A DNA stretch of 64,000 nucleotides from Streptomyces umbrinus (lineage in GTDB: Bacteria > Actinomycetota > Actinomycetes > Streptomycetales > Streptomycetaceae), in the NCBI RefSeq assembly GCF_030817415.1, contig NZ_JAUSZI010000002.1, positions 1,116,001 to 1,180,000 on the forward strand, read 5' to 3'. A model generated the notes under the pieces. The model did not search any database and was not told where the DNA came from. It was given only the letters and a program-made list of their open reading frames with translations. The position numbers and the translations under genes are program-made. The stretch's first letter is position 1. The number at the start of each line of letters is the position of its first letter. Positions 41,873 to 51,282 of the stretch are shown one piece after another.

Positions 41873-44853
41873 GGTGTGTCTCCAGGCTGGTCGGCACGGG
41901 CGGGGGCGGCGGGGTCGAGCAGTTCCGCGAGATGTACCGCACGGGTTCCCCGGCCGCCCGCGAGCTGGTCGAGGTGGTCGATCTGGGTGGCGCAGCTGAA
42001 GCCGTCGGCCACCACGGTCGGTCTGCCGCCGGCCGCGGCCGCGTCGAGGTGCGGTCGGAGCGACAGGTCGGCGACGGCCATCGAGGTGCCGTAGTGCTGT
42101 TCCTCGAAGCCGAAGTTCCCGGCGAGGCCGCAGCAGCCCTCCGCCTCGGTCACCTCGGGTACCCCGAGGCGGGTCAGCAGATCGCGGGGGCGGCGGCTGC
42201 CGAAGGTCGCGTACTCGTGGCAGTGGGTCTGCAGCAGCACCGATTCCGGCAGCGGTGGCGGGCTCCAGTCGGGTGCGGCGAGGTCGGTCAACGCGCCGGT
42301 CAGGGTGTGGACACGTGCCGCGACACGCCGCGCGGCCTCGGTGCCGAGCAGCTCGGGCACGTCGCGTTTGAGCGCGGCGGCGCAGCTGGGCTCGGCCACG
42401 ACGATCGGCAGTTCGCTGCCGGGCCCGCCGTCGAGCCGCGCCACGGTACGGGCCATGACCCGCCGCGCCACGGACAGTTGACCGGTGCTGACCCAGGTCA
42501 GCCCGCAGCACAGGCCGTCCCGCGCGGCGCTGGGTATCCCTGCGTCGGCGAGCACGCGTGCGGTGGCTCCGGCCACCTGGGGTCGGAAGGCGCGCGTGAA
42601 GCTGTCGACGAAGAGCAGTGCGGTCGGCTCGTCGGTGGCGGACGTGCGCAGGGCGGACCGCAGCGAGCGCCGGGAGGCGAAGGCGGGGATCGTACGTTTT
42701 CTGGTGACGCCGCCCGCACGCGCGAGCAGCCTGCCGACGGGCCCGCGGAGCAGCGCGTTCAGCGGTCTCGCCACCCGGGCGGCCAGGGCCGAGGTGAATG
42801 GCAGCCACCCCAGTGAGTAGTGGGAGCGGGGCCGGATCCGCCCCCGGTAGTGCTGGTGCAGGAACTCCGCCTTGTACGTGGCCATGTCGACGCCCACCGG
42901 GCAGTCGGTGGAGCACGCCTTGCAGGACAGACAGAGGTCGAGGGCGTCGCGGACGTCCGTCGAACGCCAGCCGTCGTGGACCGTCTCGCCGCGCAGCATC
43001 TCCTGGAGGGCTCGTGCCCGGCCCCGGGTGGAGTCGTTCTCGTCTCCGGTGGCGCGGTAGCTGGGGCACATCACGCCGCCCGCCGACGCGTCGGAGCGAC
43101 AGCGGCCGATGCCGACACAGCGGCGGGCGGCACCCGCGAAGCCGTTCTCGTCGTGCGGGAAGGTGAAGAGCGTCGGGCGGCCGTCCGGTACCGGAGGGCC
43201 GTGCAGGGCCAGGTCGGCGTCGAGCGCGGCCGGTGCCACGATGACACCCGGGTTCAGCAGGCCTTCCGGGTCGAAGGCGCGCTTGAAGGCGGCGAACGCC
43301 CGGATCATCCGGTCGCTGTACATGACCTCCAGCAGCTCACCGCGCGCCCGGCCGTCGCCGTGTTCGCCCGAGAGCGTGCCACCGTGCCGGACCACCAGGG
43401 CGGCCGCCTCCTGGAGGAAGCGGCGGGCGGCGGCCCGGCCGGCGTCCGTGGCGAAGTCGAAGTCGACGCGGACATGGACGCAGCCCGCGCCGAAGTGCCC
43501 GTACAGCACGCCGGTCAGCTCGTGCGCGGCCAGCAGCGCGCGGAAGTCCCGCAGGTAGTCGGCCAGGTCCTCCGGGGCGACGGCCGCGTCCTCCCAGCCG
43601 GGCCAGGACTCCCCGCCGTCCAGCAGGCGGGCGGCCAGACCGGCGCCGTCCTCTCGGACCCGCCACAGGGACCGCCGCTCCCCGGGGCTCGCCACCAGCC
43701 GCCCGTCGGCCATCCGCCCGCGCGCCTTGAGGGTGTCGAGGAGTTCGGCCGCGCGGGCGGTGACCAACTCCTCCTCGTCGCCGTCGAGTTCGACGTACAG
43801 CCAGGCCCGTCCGCCGGGCAGCCCGGTGACGGAGTCCGTTCCCCGGCGGGCGCGCATGGTCGCGACGATGGCCTCGTCCATGCCCTCCACGGCGGTGGGC
43901 GACCAGCGCAGGATCTCCGGTACGTCTTCGGCCGCGTCCACGACGTCGTCGTAGCCGAGGGCCAGCAGAGCAGAGGCGGGAGCGGTCGCCACCAGGCGGA
44001 CGGTCGCGGCGACGACGACCGCACAGGTGCCCTCGGTGCCGACCAGTGCGCGGGCCATGTCGAAGCCGTGCTCGGGCAGCAGGTGCTGGAGCTGGTAGCC
44101 GGAGACCTGGCGCGGGATCCGGCCGAGTTCGGTGCGGATGAGCGCCAACTGGTCCGCGACCAACTGCCTTACCTCGTCCGCGAGTTCGGCGACGCGCTCG
44201 ACGGACGCGGTGTCCGCGGGATCGGCCGCGCGCAGCCCGCCGTGGTCGGCGATCGCGTGGACGCCGTCGGCGGTGACGATCTCCAGCGACTCGATGTGGC
44301 GGCCGGTCCGCCCGTGGCGTACGGACCGGTTGCCGCAGGCGTCGTTGCCGATCATCCCGCCGAGCGTGCACCGGCTGTGCGAGGACGGGTCGGGGCCGAA
44401 GGTGAGCCCGTGCTTCCCCGCGGCGGTCCGCAGTTCGTCGAGCACCACTCCGGCCTCGACCTTGGCGATACCGGCCGCGGTATCGATGTCCAGCACGCGG
44501 TTCATGTGGCGGGAGAAGTCCAGGACGACGCCCGGGCCGATCGCGTTGCCCGCCATGCTGGTGCCGCCACCGCGTGCCGTGACGGGGATGCCCAGTTCCC
44601 GGCAGGCGTTCAGTACGGCTGCGACGTCGGCGGCGGAGCGGGGGAAGGCCACGGCCCGTGGCGGCACCCGGTAGTTGGAGGCGTCGTACGCGTAGGCGGC
44701 GGTCCGGCCGCCCGTGTCGACCCGCATCCCCGGGGCGGTCCCGGCGAGCAGCCGCGACAGCGCCTCGGTGCCGTCGTCCGCCGACGCGCCGGGCCCACGA
44801 GGCGGCAGCGGCGCCGCCTCGTGGCCCGTGAGAGAGTCCGGACCAGCGCTCAC
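41869..44853 (-). CDS. FAD- and Fe-S-containing D-2-hydroxyacid dehydrogenase (YdiJ/Dld-like)
   Basis: This is a 994-residue fusion. An FAD-binding PCMH domain (about 60-290; VTARGGGTSMAGNAIGPGVVLDFSRHMN and DPSSHSRCTLGGMIGNDACGN) and FAD-oxidase C domain (300-560; YGHFGAGCVHVRVDFDF, SGEHGDG) are joined to a ferredoxin-type segment with CVGIGRCR ... CPSYRATGDE and CLSCKACSTDCPVGVDMA. Two cysteine-rich CCG domains follow (CCGLTWVSTGQ, CHEYATFG, CCGLAGNFGFE). Length and order match YdiJ-type D-2-hydroxyglutarate dehydrogenases and long D-lactate dehydrogenases. The GTG start overlaps the gabT stop (GTGA), and its stop overlaps the gabD start. Substrate is open; D-2-hydroxyglutarate would fit the neighbours. 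Confidence 0.88.
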   Translation of the reverse strand: MSAGPDSLTGHEAAPLPPRGPGASADDGTEALSRLLAGTAPGMRVDTGGRTAAYAYDASNYRVPPRAVAFPRSAADVAAVLNACRELGIPVTARGGGTSMAGNAIGPGVVLDFSRHMNRVLDIDTAAGIAKVEAGVVLDELRTAAGKHGLTFGPDPSSHSRCTLGGMIGNDACGNRSVRHGRTGRHIESLEIVTADGVHAIADHGGLRAADPADTASVERVAELADEVRQLVADQLALIRTELGRIPRQVSGYQLQHLLPEHGFDMARALVGTEGTCAVVVAATVRLVATAPASALLALGYDDVVDAAEDVPEILRWSPTAVEGMDEAIVATMRARRGTDSVTGLPGGRAWLYVELDGDEEELVTARAAELLDTLKARGRMADGRLVASPGERRSLWRVREDGAGLAARLLDGGESWPGWEDAAVAPEDLADYLRDFRALLAAHELTGVLYGHFGAGCVHVRVDFDFATDAGRAAARRFLQEAAALVVRHGGTLSGEHGDGRARGELLEVMYSDRMIRAFAAFKRAFDPEGLLNPGVIVAPAALDADLALHGPPVPDGRPTLFTFPHDENGFAGAARRCVGIGRCRSDASAGGVMCPSYRATGDENDSTRGRARALQEMLRGETVHDGWRSTDVRDALDLCLSCKACSTDCPVGVDMATYKAEFLHQHYRGRIRPRSHYSLGWLPFTSALAARVARPLNALLRGPVGRLLARAGGVTRKRTIPAFASRRSLRSALRTSATDEPTALLFVDSFTRAFRPQVAGATARVLADAGIPSAARDGLCCGLTWVSTGQLSVARRVMARTVARLDGGPGSELPIVVAEPSCAAALKRDVPELLGTEAARRVAARVHTLTGALTDLAAPDWSPPPLPESVLLQTHCHEYATFGSRRPRDLLTRLGVPEVTEAEGCCGLAGNFGFEEQHYGTSMAVADLSLRPHLDAAAAGGRPTVVADGFSCATQIDHLDQLAGGRGTRAVHLAELLDPAAPARADQPGDTP

Positions 44854-46109
44854 GGCGCCGAGGTTCCGGTTTCCACGGCGGCGGACCAGGCCCGCAGCCC
44901 CTCGTCGATCGCCGTCTCGTCGACGACGAGCGCCGGGATCATCCGTACGACCTGGTTCCAGGCTCCGCACAACAGCAGGAGCAACCCCTCGTCCACCGCG
45001 GCCCGTTGCACACGTGCGGCCGTCGCGGAGTCGGGCTGCCCGTCCTCGGTGACGAACTCGGTGCCGAGCATCAGGCCGAGCCCTCGTACGTCCCCGATGC
45101 CGGGGGTGTTCGCGGCGACCGTCTCGAGACCGGCCCGCAGCCGGTCTCCCATCGCCTCGGCGTTCTCGACGAGCTTCTCGTCGCGTACGACGTCGAGGGT
45201 GGCGCAGGCCGCGGCGCAGGCGACGGCGTTGGCGCCGTAGGTGCCGCCCTGCGAGCCCGGCCAGGCCTTCTGCATCAGTTCCTCGGAGGCGGCGATGCCC
45301 GACAGCGGGAAGCCGCTGGCCAGCCCCTTGGCGGTGACCAGGATGTCCGGGGTGACGCCGAAGTGGTCGTGGCCCCAGAACCGGCCGGTGCGGCCCACTC
45401 CTGTCTGCACCTCGTCCAGGATCAGCAGGAAGCCGTGGCGGTCGGCCCGCTCGCGCAGTCCTTCGAGGAAGGCCCGGTTCGCGGGCACGTACCCGCCCTC
45501 GCCGAGGACCGGCTCGACGATGACGGCGGCCGTGTCGTCGGGCGAGGAGATCGTCTGGAGCGTGTAGTCGAGCTCCTGGAGGGCGAAGCGGGTGGCGGTC
45601 TCCTCGTCCCAGCCGTACCGGAAGGTCGTCGGGAAGGGGGTGACGACCACCCCGCTCATCAGCGGTGAGAAGCCGGAGCGGAAGCGGGTGCCGGAGGTGG
45701 TCATGGAGGCCGCGGCGACGGTCCGGCCGTGGAAGCCTCCGTGGCAGACCAGGACGTTCGGCCGGCCGGTGGCCTGCCGGGCCAGACGCAGCGCGGCCTC
45801 CACGGCCTCACTGCCGGAGTTCATGAAGAAGAGACTGTCCAGCCCCGCCGGCAGCACCTCGCCCAGCCTGTCGACCAACTTCCGCAGCGGCTGGTGCATG
45901 ACCGTCGTGTACTGGCCGTGGATCAGCGTGCCGACCTGCTCCTGGGCGGCGGCCACAACCCTGGGGTGACAGTGGCCGGTGCTCGTGACGCCGATGCCGG
46001 CGGTGAAGTCGAGATAGCGGCGGCCGTCCTCCCCGTACAGGTGGACGCCCTCGCCCCGGACCGCCACCACGGGCGTGGCCTGGCGAAGGTGCGGCGACAG
46101 TGTGGTCAT
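44850..46109 (-). CDS. gabT: 4-Aminobutyrate-type class III aminotransferase
   Basis: This is a 419-residue PLP enzyme of the omega-amino acid transaminase class. The cofactor-binding segment reads FFMNSGSEAVEAALRLARQATGRPNVLVCHGGFHGRT, the Asp of the pyridine nitrogen is in LLILDEVQTGVGRTG, and the Schiff-base Lys in TAKGLASGFPL. It transfers the amino group from GABA or a related omega-amino acid to 2-oxoglutarate, giving succinate semialdehyde or a homologue. It is the first gene of the gabT - dehydrogenase - gabD operon and is divergent from a PucR regulator. GGGAGA stands before the ATG at 46109; the frame extends upstream without a good start. Confidence 0.9.
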   Translation of the reverse strand: MTTLSPHLRQATPVVAVRGEGVHLYGEDGRRYLDFTAGIGVTSTGHCHPRVVAAAQEQVGTLIHGQYTTVMHQPLRKLVDRLGEVLPAGLDSLFFMNSGSEAVEAALRLARQATGRPNVLVCHGGFHGRTVAAASMTTSGTRFRSGFSPLMSGVVVTPFPTTFRYGWDEETATRFALQELDYTLQTISSPDDTAAVIVEPVLGEGGYVPANRAFLEGLRERADRHGFLLILDEVQTGVGRTGRFWGHDHFGVTPDILVTAKGLASGFPLSGIAASEELMQKAWPGSQGGTYGANAVACAAACATLDVVRDEKLVENAEAMGDRLRAGLETVAANTPGIGDVRGLGLMLGTEFVTEDGQPDSATAARVQRAAVDEGLLLLLCGAWNQVVRMIPALVVDETAIDEGLRAWSAAVETGTSAP

Positions 46110-46245
46110 GTTCGTCTCCCGGCGCTGTGTCGGATGTCGCTCGGTCGTTTCTCGCGTTTCTCGCTCGGCGTCTTCAGCATTTCCAGGGAGCCGGACCGCC
46201 ACAACGTCTGATCTGTCCGCTCCGGGCACGGCATTTGGACGATGT

Positions 46246-46289
46246 GTCAACCTCACGGGGCCGGGCACGTCGTCAACGACCGGGTCAAC
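46246..46289. promoter_or_regulatory. Three GTCAAC repeats in the gabT-pucR promoter region
   Basis: GTCAAC occurs at 46246, 46272 and 46284, all in the same orientation, within the 248-bp divergent region. The repeats are a possible binding array for the PucR-type regulator. The motif is short, so this is tentative. Confidence 0.35.
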
Positions 46290-46357
46290 GGCCGTCGGAC
46301 CGGCCTTGCGCAGGTGGCGGGTGCTTGTCAGAGTGGCCGGGCACGTATGGAGGCACC

Positions 46358-48010
46358 GTGAGTGAGGAACACCTGACCGCCGGACCGCGGCGCGTGAGCG
46401 AGCCGGAGGCCGTGACGGGCCGCCCCCTCACCGTGGGCGACGTGCTGGGTCTTCCCGTGCTGGCCGCGGGGCAGCCCCGGGTCGTCGCCGGCGAGTCCGG
46501 TCTCGACCGGCGGGTCCAGTGGGTGCACATCACCGAGCTCACGGATCCCGCTTCGTTCCTGAAGGGCGGGGAGCTCGTCCTCACCACCGGTATGCCGCTG
46601 CCGGAGCAGCCCGCCGAGGTGCGGCGGTACGTGGACGAACTCGCCGACATCGGAGCGGCGGCCCTGGTGATCGAACTGGTCCGCCGGTACCACCGCCCGC
46701 CCGAGGCGCTGGTGCACGCCTGCCGCAGCCGCGGTCTGCCGCTCGTCACCCTGTCCAAGGACGTCAACTTCCTTGAAGTCACCCAGGTCGTCCACGCGCT
46801 CATCGTCGGCAACCAGATGCACGCGATGCGCAGGACCCAGCAGATCCACGAGGCGTTCACCGCGCTGACGCTGCGCGGCGCCTCCCCCGAGGAGGTGGTC
46901 CGGGCGGCGGCGGAGACGAGCGGCCACACCGTCGTGCTGGAGAACCTGGTCCACCACGCGGTGATCTGCGAACCTTCGGGCCATTCCGTCGAGGAGGCGC
47001 TCACCGGGTGGGAGCGGCGTTCCCGGGCGACACCTAGCCGCGACCACACGGAGGTGCTCGGTCCTGAGGACTGGCTCGTGGCACCGGTGGAGTACCGGGG
47101 CGAACCGTGGGGCCGCGTCATCATGCTCCCCGCCCCGACCCGTACCCCCCGTACCCCGTCGTTCGGCCCCGAGGACGTGGCCGTGCTGGAACGGACGGCG
47201 ATGACCCTGACCATCGCCCGTCTCATCCACGCCACGACCTGGGAGCGGAGCGCGCACCGCAACACGCTGCGGGACATCGCCGAGCAGCGCCACCGCTCCC
47301 CCGACGAGGCCCGGGCGCGCGCCGCCGCGCTGGGCCTGCCCACCGAGGAGTGCCGTTTCCTCGCCGTCCTGGTCGACACCCGTACGCACCCGGGCGGCGA
47401 GGAGCTGGAGACCCGGCTGGCCGAGGACCTGCGGACGGTGACCGTGCCCGCCCTCGTGGGCGAGCTGGCCCCCGGACGCGTGGGCGTGCTGCTGTCCCTG
47501 CGCCCCTCCGGGTCCTGGCGGCCCACGGTCGAACAGCTCGGCCGCACCGCGCTGAACCTGGACTCGGGGGCCGTCGTGAGCGTCGGTTCCGAGGTCACCG
47601 ACCTCTCCCGCGCGGCCCGTTCCTTCCGCGAGGCGACACGAGTCGCGGAGGCGACCCTGCCGCACTCCTCGGACAAGCCCTTCCACGAGCTGTCCGACAT
47701 CGGTCTGCGGCACCTCCTGTACGCGCTGCGCCAGGACCCACGTGTGCAGAGTTTCGCCGAGCGGCAGCTCGCCCAGCTCATCGACCACGACAGCCGGCAC
47801 GGCACCAGCCTGCTGACGACGCTGCGCCACTACCTGGACGCCGCCGGCAACAAGACCACCGCCGCACGCCGGGGCGAGCTGTCCCGGCAGACGCTCTACC
47901 AACGGCTGCACACCATCGAGCGGATGCTCGACCTGGACCTCGAATCCGGCGAGCGCCGGACCGAACTGCACGTGGCTCTCATCGCGCTCGACGTGTCCCG
48001 GCTGGGCTGA
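46358..48010 (+). CDS. PucR-family transcriptional regulator
   Basis: This is a 550-residue regulator. It has an N-terminal PucR domain (about 25-150; LTVGDVLGLPVLAAGQPRVVAGESGLDRRVQWVHITELTDPASFLKGGELVLTTG), a middle GGDEF-related domain (about 300-420), and a C-terminal PucR helix-turn-helix (about 470-545; LLTTLRHYLDAAGNKTTAARRGELSRQTLYQRLHTIERML). PucR proteins activate purine, GABA and other nitrogen catabolic genes. Divergent placement from gabT suggests control of that operon, while its 3' end abuts the molybdenum hydroxylase operon. The GTG at 46358 has GGAGG at six bases; the longer frame has no ribosome site. Confidence 0.92.
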   Translation: MSEEHLTAGPRRVSEPEAVTGRPLTVGDVLGLPVLAAGQPRVVAGESGLDRRVQWVHITELTDPASFLKGGELVLTTGMPLPEQPAEVRRYVDELADIGAAALVIELVRRYHRPPEALVHACRSRGLPLVTLSKDVNFLEVTQVVHALIVGNQMHAMRRTQQIHEAFTALTLRGASPEEVVRAAAETSGHTVVLENLVHHAVICEPSGHSVEEALTGWERRSRATPSRDHTEVLGPEDWLVAPVEYRGEPWGRVIMLPAPTRTPRTPSFGPEDVAVLERTAMTLTIARLIHATTWERSAHRNTLRDIAEQRHRSPDEARARAAALGLPTEECRFLAVLVDTRTHPGGEELETRLAEDLRTVTVPALVGELAPGRVGVLLSLRPSGSWRPTVEQLGRTALNLDSGAVVSVGSEVTDLSRAARSFREATRVAEATLPHSSDKPFHELSDIGLRHLLYALRQDPRVQSFAERQLAQLIDHDSRHGTSLLTTLRHYLDAAGNKTTAARRGELSRQTLYQRLHTIERMLDLDLESGERRTELHVALIALDVSRLG

Positions 48011-48017
48011 CGCCGCT

Positions 48018-49160
48018 TCAGGCGGCCACCGCGGCGCCCCGCTCTCCTCCCTCTCGGTGGATCGGCGCGTCCGAGCCGGTCAGCGGGACGCCCGTGCCGC
48101 CCCGCCGGGCCGCGACGATCTCCGCCGCGATGGACAGGGCCGTCTCCTCGGGCGTACGGGCGCCGAGGTCGAGCCCGATCGGCGAGCTGAGCCGGGCCAA
48201 CTCCCCTTCCGTCAGGCCCACTTCACGCAGTCGGCGTTCACGGTCGTTGTGCGTGCGCCGCGATCCCATCGCGCCGACGAACGCGACCGGCGTTCGCAGG
48301 GCCTCCGTCAGCAGGGGCACGTCGAACTTGGCGTCGTGGGTGAGTACGCACAGGACCGTGCGGGAGTCGGTCGTGGTGCGCCGCAGGTAGCGGTGCGGCC
48401 AGTCGACGACGATGTCGTCGGCGTCCGGGAAGCGGGCCCGGGTGGCGAAGACGGGTCGGGCGTCGCAGACCGTCACGTGGTAGCCGAGGAACTTGCCGAC
48501 CCGGACCAGCGCGGACGCGAAGTCGATCGCCCCGAAGACGATCATGCGGGGCGGCGGGACGCTCGACTCGACGAGCAGCGTGACACCGCCGGGGCAGTGC
48601 GATCCGTCCGCTGCCAGCTCGATCGTTCCGGTGCTGCCGTTGTCCAGCATGGCCCGGGCCTGCGCCGCCGCCGTCCGGTCCAGCTCGGGGTGACCGCCGA
48701 GCCCACCCTCGTACGACCCGTCGGGCCGTACGAGCAGGGCCTGGCCCAGGAGTTCGGCCGGGCCCCGGGCGACCCGGGCGAGGGCGGTCGGCTCGCCCTG
48801 GGCCGAGGCCGACAGCGCCGACCGGAACACCGTCCGGGCGGGCGCTGTCGCGCGCACCGGCGTGACCAGGATGTCGATGATCCCGCCGCAGGTCAGGCCG
48901 ACCGCGAAGGCGTCCTCGTCGCTGTAGCCGAACCGTTCCAGGACGGTCCCGCCGTCTGCCAGCGCCTGTTGGCAGAGGTCGTACACCGCCCCTTCCACGC
49001 AGCCGCCGGACACCGAGCCGATGACCGTTCCGTCGCTGTCGACCGCGAGGGCGGCGCCGGGGCCGCGCGGGGCGCTGCCGCCGACGGCCACGACGGTGGC
49101 GACGGCGAAGTCCCGGCCCTCCTCCGCCCAGCCGTGCAACTCCTCGCTGATGTCAAGCAT
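48018..49160 (-). CDS. XdhC-family molybdenum enzyme maturation protein
   Basis: This is a 380-residue protein. The N-terminal XdhC/CoxI domain (about 10-85) has GSAPRGPGAALAVDSDGTVIGSVSGGCVEGAV, and the C-terminal Rossmann domain (200-350) has PRMIVFGAIDFASALVRVGKFLGYHVTVCDARPVFATRARFPDADDIVVDWPHRYL. XdhC proteins bind and sulfurate the molybdenum cofactor and insert it into hydroxylases. It is the last gene of the four-gene operon and its ATG overlaps the end of the large-subunit gene by eight bases. The stop lies seven bases from the convergent pucR stop, leaving almost no intergenic sequence. Confidence 0.9.
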   Translation of the reverse strand: MLDISEELHGWAEEGRDFAVATVVAVGGSAPRGPGAALAVDSDGTVIGSVSGGCVEGAVYDLCQQALADGGTVLERFGYSDEDAFAVGLTCGGIIDILVTPVRATAPARTVFRSALSASAQGEPTALARVARGPAELLGQALLVRPDGSYEGGLGGHPELDRTAAAQARAMLDNGSTGTIELAADGSHCPGGVTLLVESSVPPPRMIVFGAIDFASALVRVGKFLGYHVTVCDARPVFATRARFPDADDIVVDWPHRYLRRTTTDSRTVLCVLTHDAKFDVPLLTEALRTPVAFVGAMGSRRTHNDRERRLREVGLTEGELARLSSPIGLDLGARTPEETALSIAAEIVAARRGGTGVPLTGSDAPIHREGGERGAAVAA

Positions 49161-51282
49161 CCTCGCCTGCCATGAGGACGCGGTCGGGACGGATGGGCAG
49201 GTTCCGGTGGCGTACGCCGGTCGCGTGCCAGACCGCGTTGGCGATGGCGGCGGCCGCGCCCACGATGCCGACCTCGCCGATGCCCTTGATCCCGACGGGG
49301 TCGTCCGGGTCGGGGTCGTCCACCCAGTCCGCCTCGATGTGCGGTACGTCGGCGTGCGCGGCGACGTGGTAGCCGGCGAGGTCGGCGCCGTAGTGGCCGC
49401 CGGTGCGGTGGTCGCGTACCGCCTCCTCGTGCAGGGCCATCGAGATGCCCCAGGTCATTCCGCCGACGAACTGGTTGCGGGCGGTGAGGGGGTTGACGAT
49501 CCGGCCCGCCGCGAAGACGCCGAGCATGCGGCGCACCCGTACCTCGCCGGTGGTGACGTCCACGGCCACCTCGGCGAACTGGGCTCCGAAGGAGTGGCGT
49601 TCCTTCGGAGCGAGGGCGCCGATGGCCTCGGTCGTGTTCGAGCGCGCCGTGATCCCCTCCGGCGGAATGCCGTCGCTCAGGGCGATCCGCTCGCGCAGAT
49701 CGCCGGCCGCGGCCGTGAGCGCCCAGGCCCAGGAGCGGGTGCCCATCGAGCCGCCCGCGATCATCGCCGGTCCGAGGTCGCTGTCGCCGAGGCGCACGCG
49801 GATGTGGTCCGGTGCCACCTCCAGCGCGTCGGCCGCGATCAGGGTGAGCGCGGTCCGCGCCCCGGTGCCGATGTCCGCCGCGTTGATCCGCACGGTGAAG
49901 GTTCCGTCCGCCTCCGCCGTGATGGCCGCCGTGGACGGGGCGGCACCGGCCGGGAAGGACGCGGCCGCCGTGCCGGTGCCGAGCAGCCAGCGTCCGTCGC
50001 GCCGCAGTCCGGGACGCGGGTCGCGGTCCGCCCAGCCGAACCTGCCCGCCCCCTTGCGGAAGCAGGCGACGAGGTTGCGGCCGCTGAACGGCAGCCCGGA
50101 CACGGGGCCAACCTCGGGTTCGTTGCGTACGCGCAGTTCGATCGGGTCGAGGCCGCACTTCTCGGCGAGTTCGTCGAGCGCCGACTCGATGGCGAACGAC
50201 CCCGGTGCCTCGCCCGGCCCGCGCATCCAGGTCGGCGTCGGCACGTCGAGCCGTACGACCCGGTTGGCCGTGTGGTGGGCATCGGCGTCGTACATCACCC
50301 GTGCCACGCCGGCGCTGGGCTCGATGAACTCGTGCACGGTCGAGGTGAGGCTCAGCGAGCTGTGGTCCAGCGCGCGCAACCGCCCGTCGGCGTCGGCGCC
50401 GAGCCTGACCTGCTGGGTGGTGGGGCTGCGGTAGCCGGCCAGCGAGAACATCTGACGGCGGGTCATGACGACCCGGACCGGGCGCTGCAGGACGGTCGCG
50501 GCCATCACCGCGGCCACCTGGTGCGGGCGGACGCCCTTGCTGCCGAAGCCGCCGCCGACGTGCTCGGACCGCACCCACACCGAGGCCGGGTCGAGCGAGA
50601 ACAGGTTCGCCAGTTCGCCCGCGACCCAGGTCGTGCCCTGATTGGAGTCGACGACTTCGAGCCGGCCGCCGTCCCAGCGTGCCGTCGCCGCGTGGGGCTC
50701 CATCGAGTTGTGGTGTTCCTCCGGGGTGGTGTACCGCTCGTCCACCACGACGGCGGACGCGGCGAGTTCGGCCTCCAGGTCGCCCTTCGCCGTCACGCCC
50801 GGCATGTGGCCCTCCGCCGCGTACGCGTCCGGGTGTCCCGCGTAGAAGTCGACGTCGTGCGGTTCTTCCTCGTACTGCACCACGAGAGCTTCGGCGGCTT
50901 CCCGTGCCTGTTCGGAGGTCTCTGCGACGACCAGGGCGACGGGCCAGCCCATGTGCGGCACCCGGTCGTGCTGGAAGACGGCCACGGTCGGGTCCGGCGC
51001 GGACCCGAGCAGCCCCGGGTAGTCGGTCTCGACCCGTGGGGCGTTCTCGTGGTGCAGGACGGAGAGCACGCCCGGCATACCGAGAACGAGCGCGGTGTCC
51101 ACCGAGCGGACGCGGCCCCGGGCGACGGTCGACAACACCAGCCAGCCGTGGGCGAGTTCGGCGAAGGGGATCTCTCCGGCGTAGCGGGCCGCTCCGGTGA
51201 CCTTGTCGCGGCCCTCGACGCGGGTGTGCGCGGTGCCGACGGCTCCCTTGACCGCCCTGGTGCCGGTCGTGACGGTGGTCAT
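49153..51282 (-). CDS. Molybdopterin-binding large subunit, xanthine dehydrogenase/PaoC-like
   Basis: This is a 709-residue catalytic subunit of a molybdenum hydroxylase. The N-terminal aldehyde oxidase a/b hammerhead domain (about 15-130; RVEGRDKVTGAARYAGEI) is followed by the molybdenum-binding domain (140-690) with GGGFGSKGVRPHQ, MRGPGEAPGSFAIESALDELAEKCGLDPIELRVRN, and the C-terminal catalytic Glu in KGIGEVGIVGAAAAIANAV. In this family the Glu activates the water-derived ligand. The protein resembles E. coli PaoC (YagR), which oxidises aromatic aldehydes. The ATG overlaps the FAD-subunit stop (ATGA). No export signal is seen, so a cytoplasmic enzyme is likely. Confidence 0.92.
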   Translation of the reverse strand: MTTVTTGTRAVKGAVGTAHTRVEGRDKVTGAARYAGEIPFAELAHGWLVLSTVARGRVRSVDTALVLGMPGVLSVLHHENAPRVETDYPGLLGSAPDPTVAVFQHDRVPHMGWPVALVVAETSEQAREAAEALVVQYEEEPHDVDFYAGHPDAYAAEGHMPGVTAKGDLEAELAASAVVVDERYTTPEEHHNSMEPHAATARWDGGRLEVVDSNQGTTWVAGELANLFSLDPASVWVRSEHVGGGFGSKGVRPHQVAAVMAATVLQRPVRVVMTRRQMFSLAGYRSPTTQQVRLGADADGRLRALDHSSLSLTSTVHEFIEPSAGVARVMYDADAHHTANRVVRLDVPTPTWMRGPGEAPGSFAIESALDELAEKCGLDPIELRVRNEPEVGPVSGLPFSGRNLVACFRKGAGRFGWADRDPRPGLRRDGRWLLGTGTAAASFPAGAAPSTAAITAEADGTFTVRINAADIGTGARTALTLIAADALEVAPDHIRVRLGDSDLGPAMIAGGSMGTRSWAWALTAAAGDLRERIALSDGIPPEGITARSNTTEAIGALAPKERHSFGAQFAEVAVDVTTGEVRVRRMLGVFAAGRIVNPLTARNQFVGGMTWGISMALHEEAVRDHRTGGHYGADLAGYHVAAHADVPHIEADWVDDPDPDDPVGIKGIGEVGIVGAAAAIANAVWHATGVRHRNLPIRPDRVLMAGEDA

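Noticed and set aside
40421..43069. Upstream extension of gabD to 882 residues
   Set aside because: The extension overlaps the FAD/Fe-S gene in another frame; the ATGA overlap and conserved N-terminus fix the start at 41872.
42820..45240. 806-residue open frame on the plus strand
   Set aside because: It runs antisense to the FAD/Fe-S dehydrogenase gene; no recognisable motif.
46358..48010. PucR as evidence for a purine catabolic locus
   Set aside because: The flanking enzymes are of GABA and PaoABC type; no urate or allantoin genes are present, so the family name does not define the pathway.
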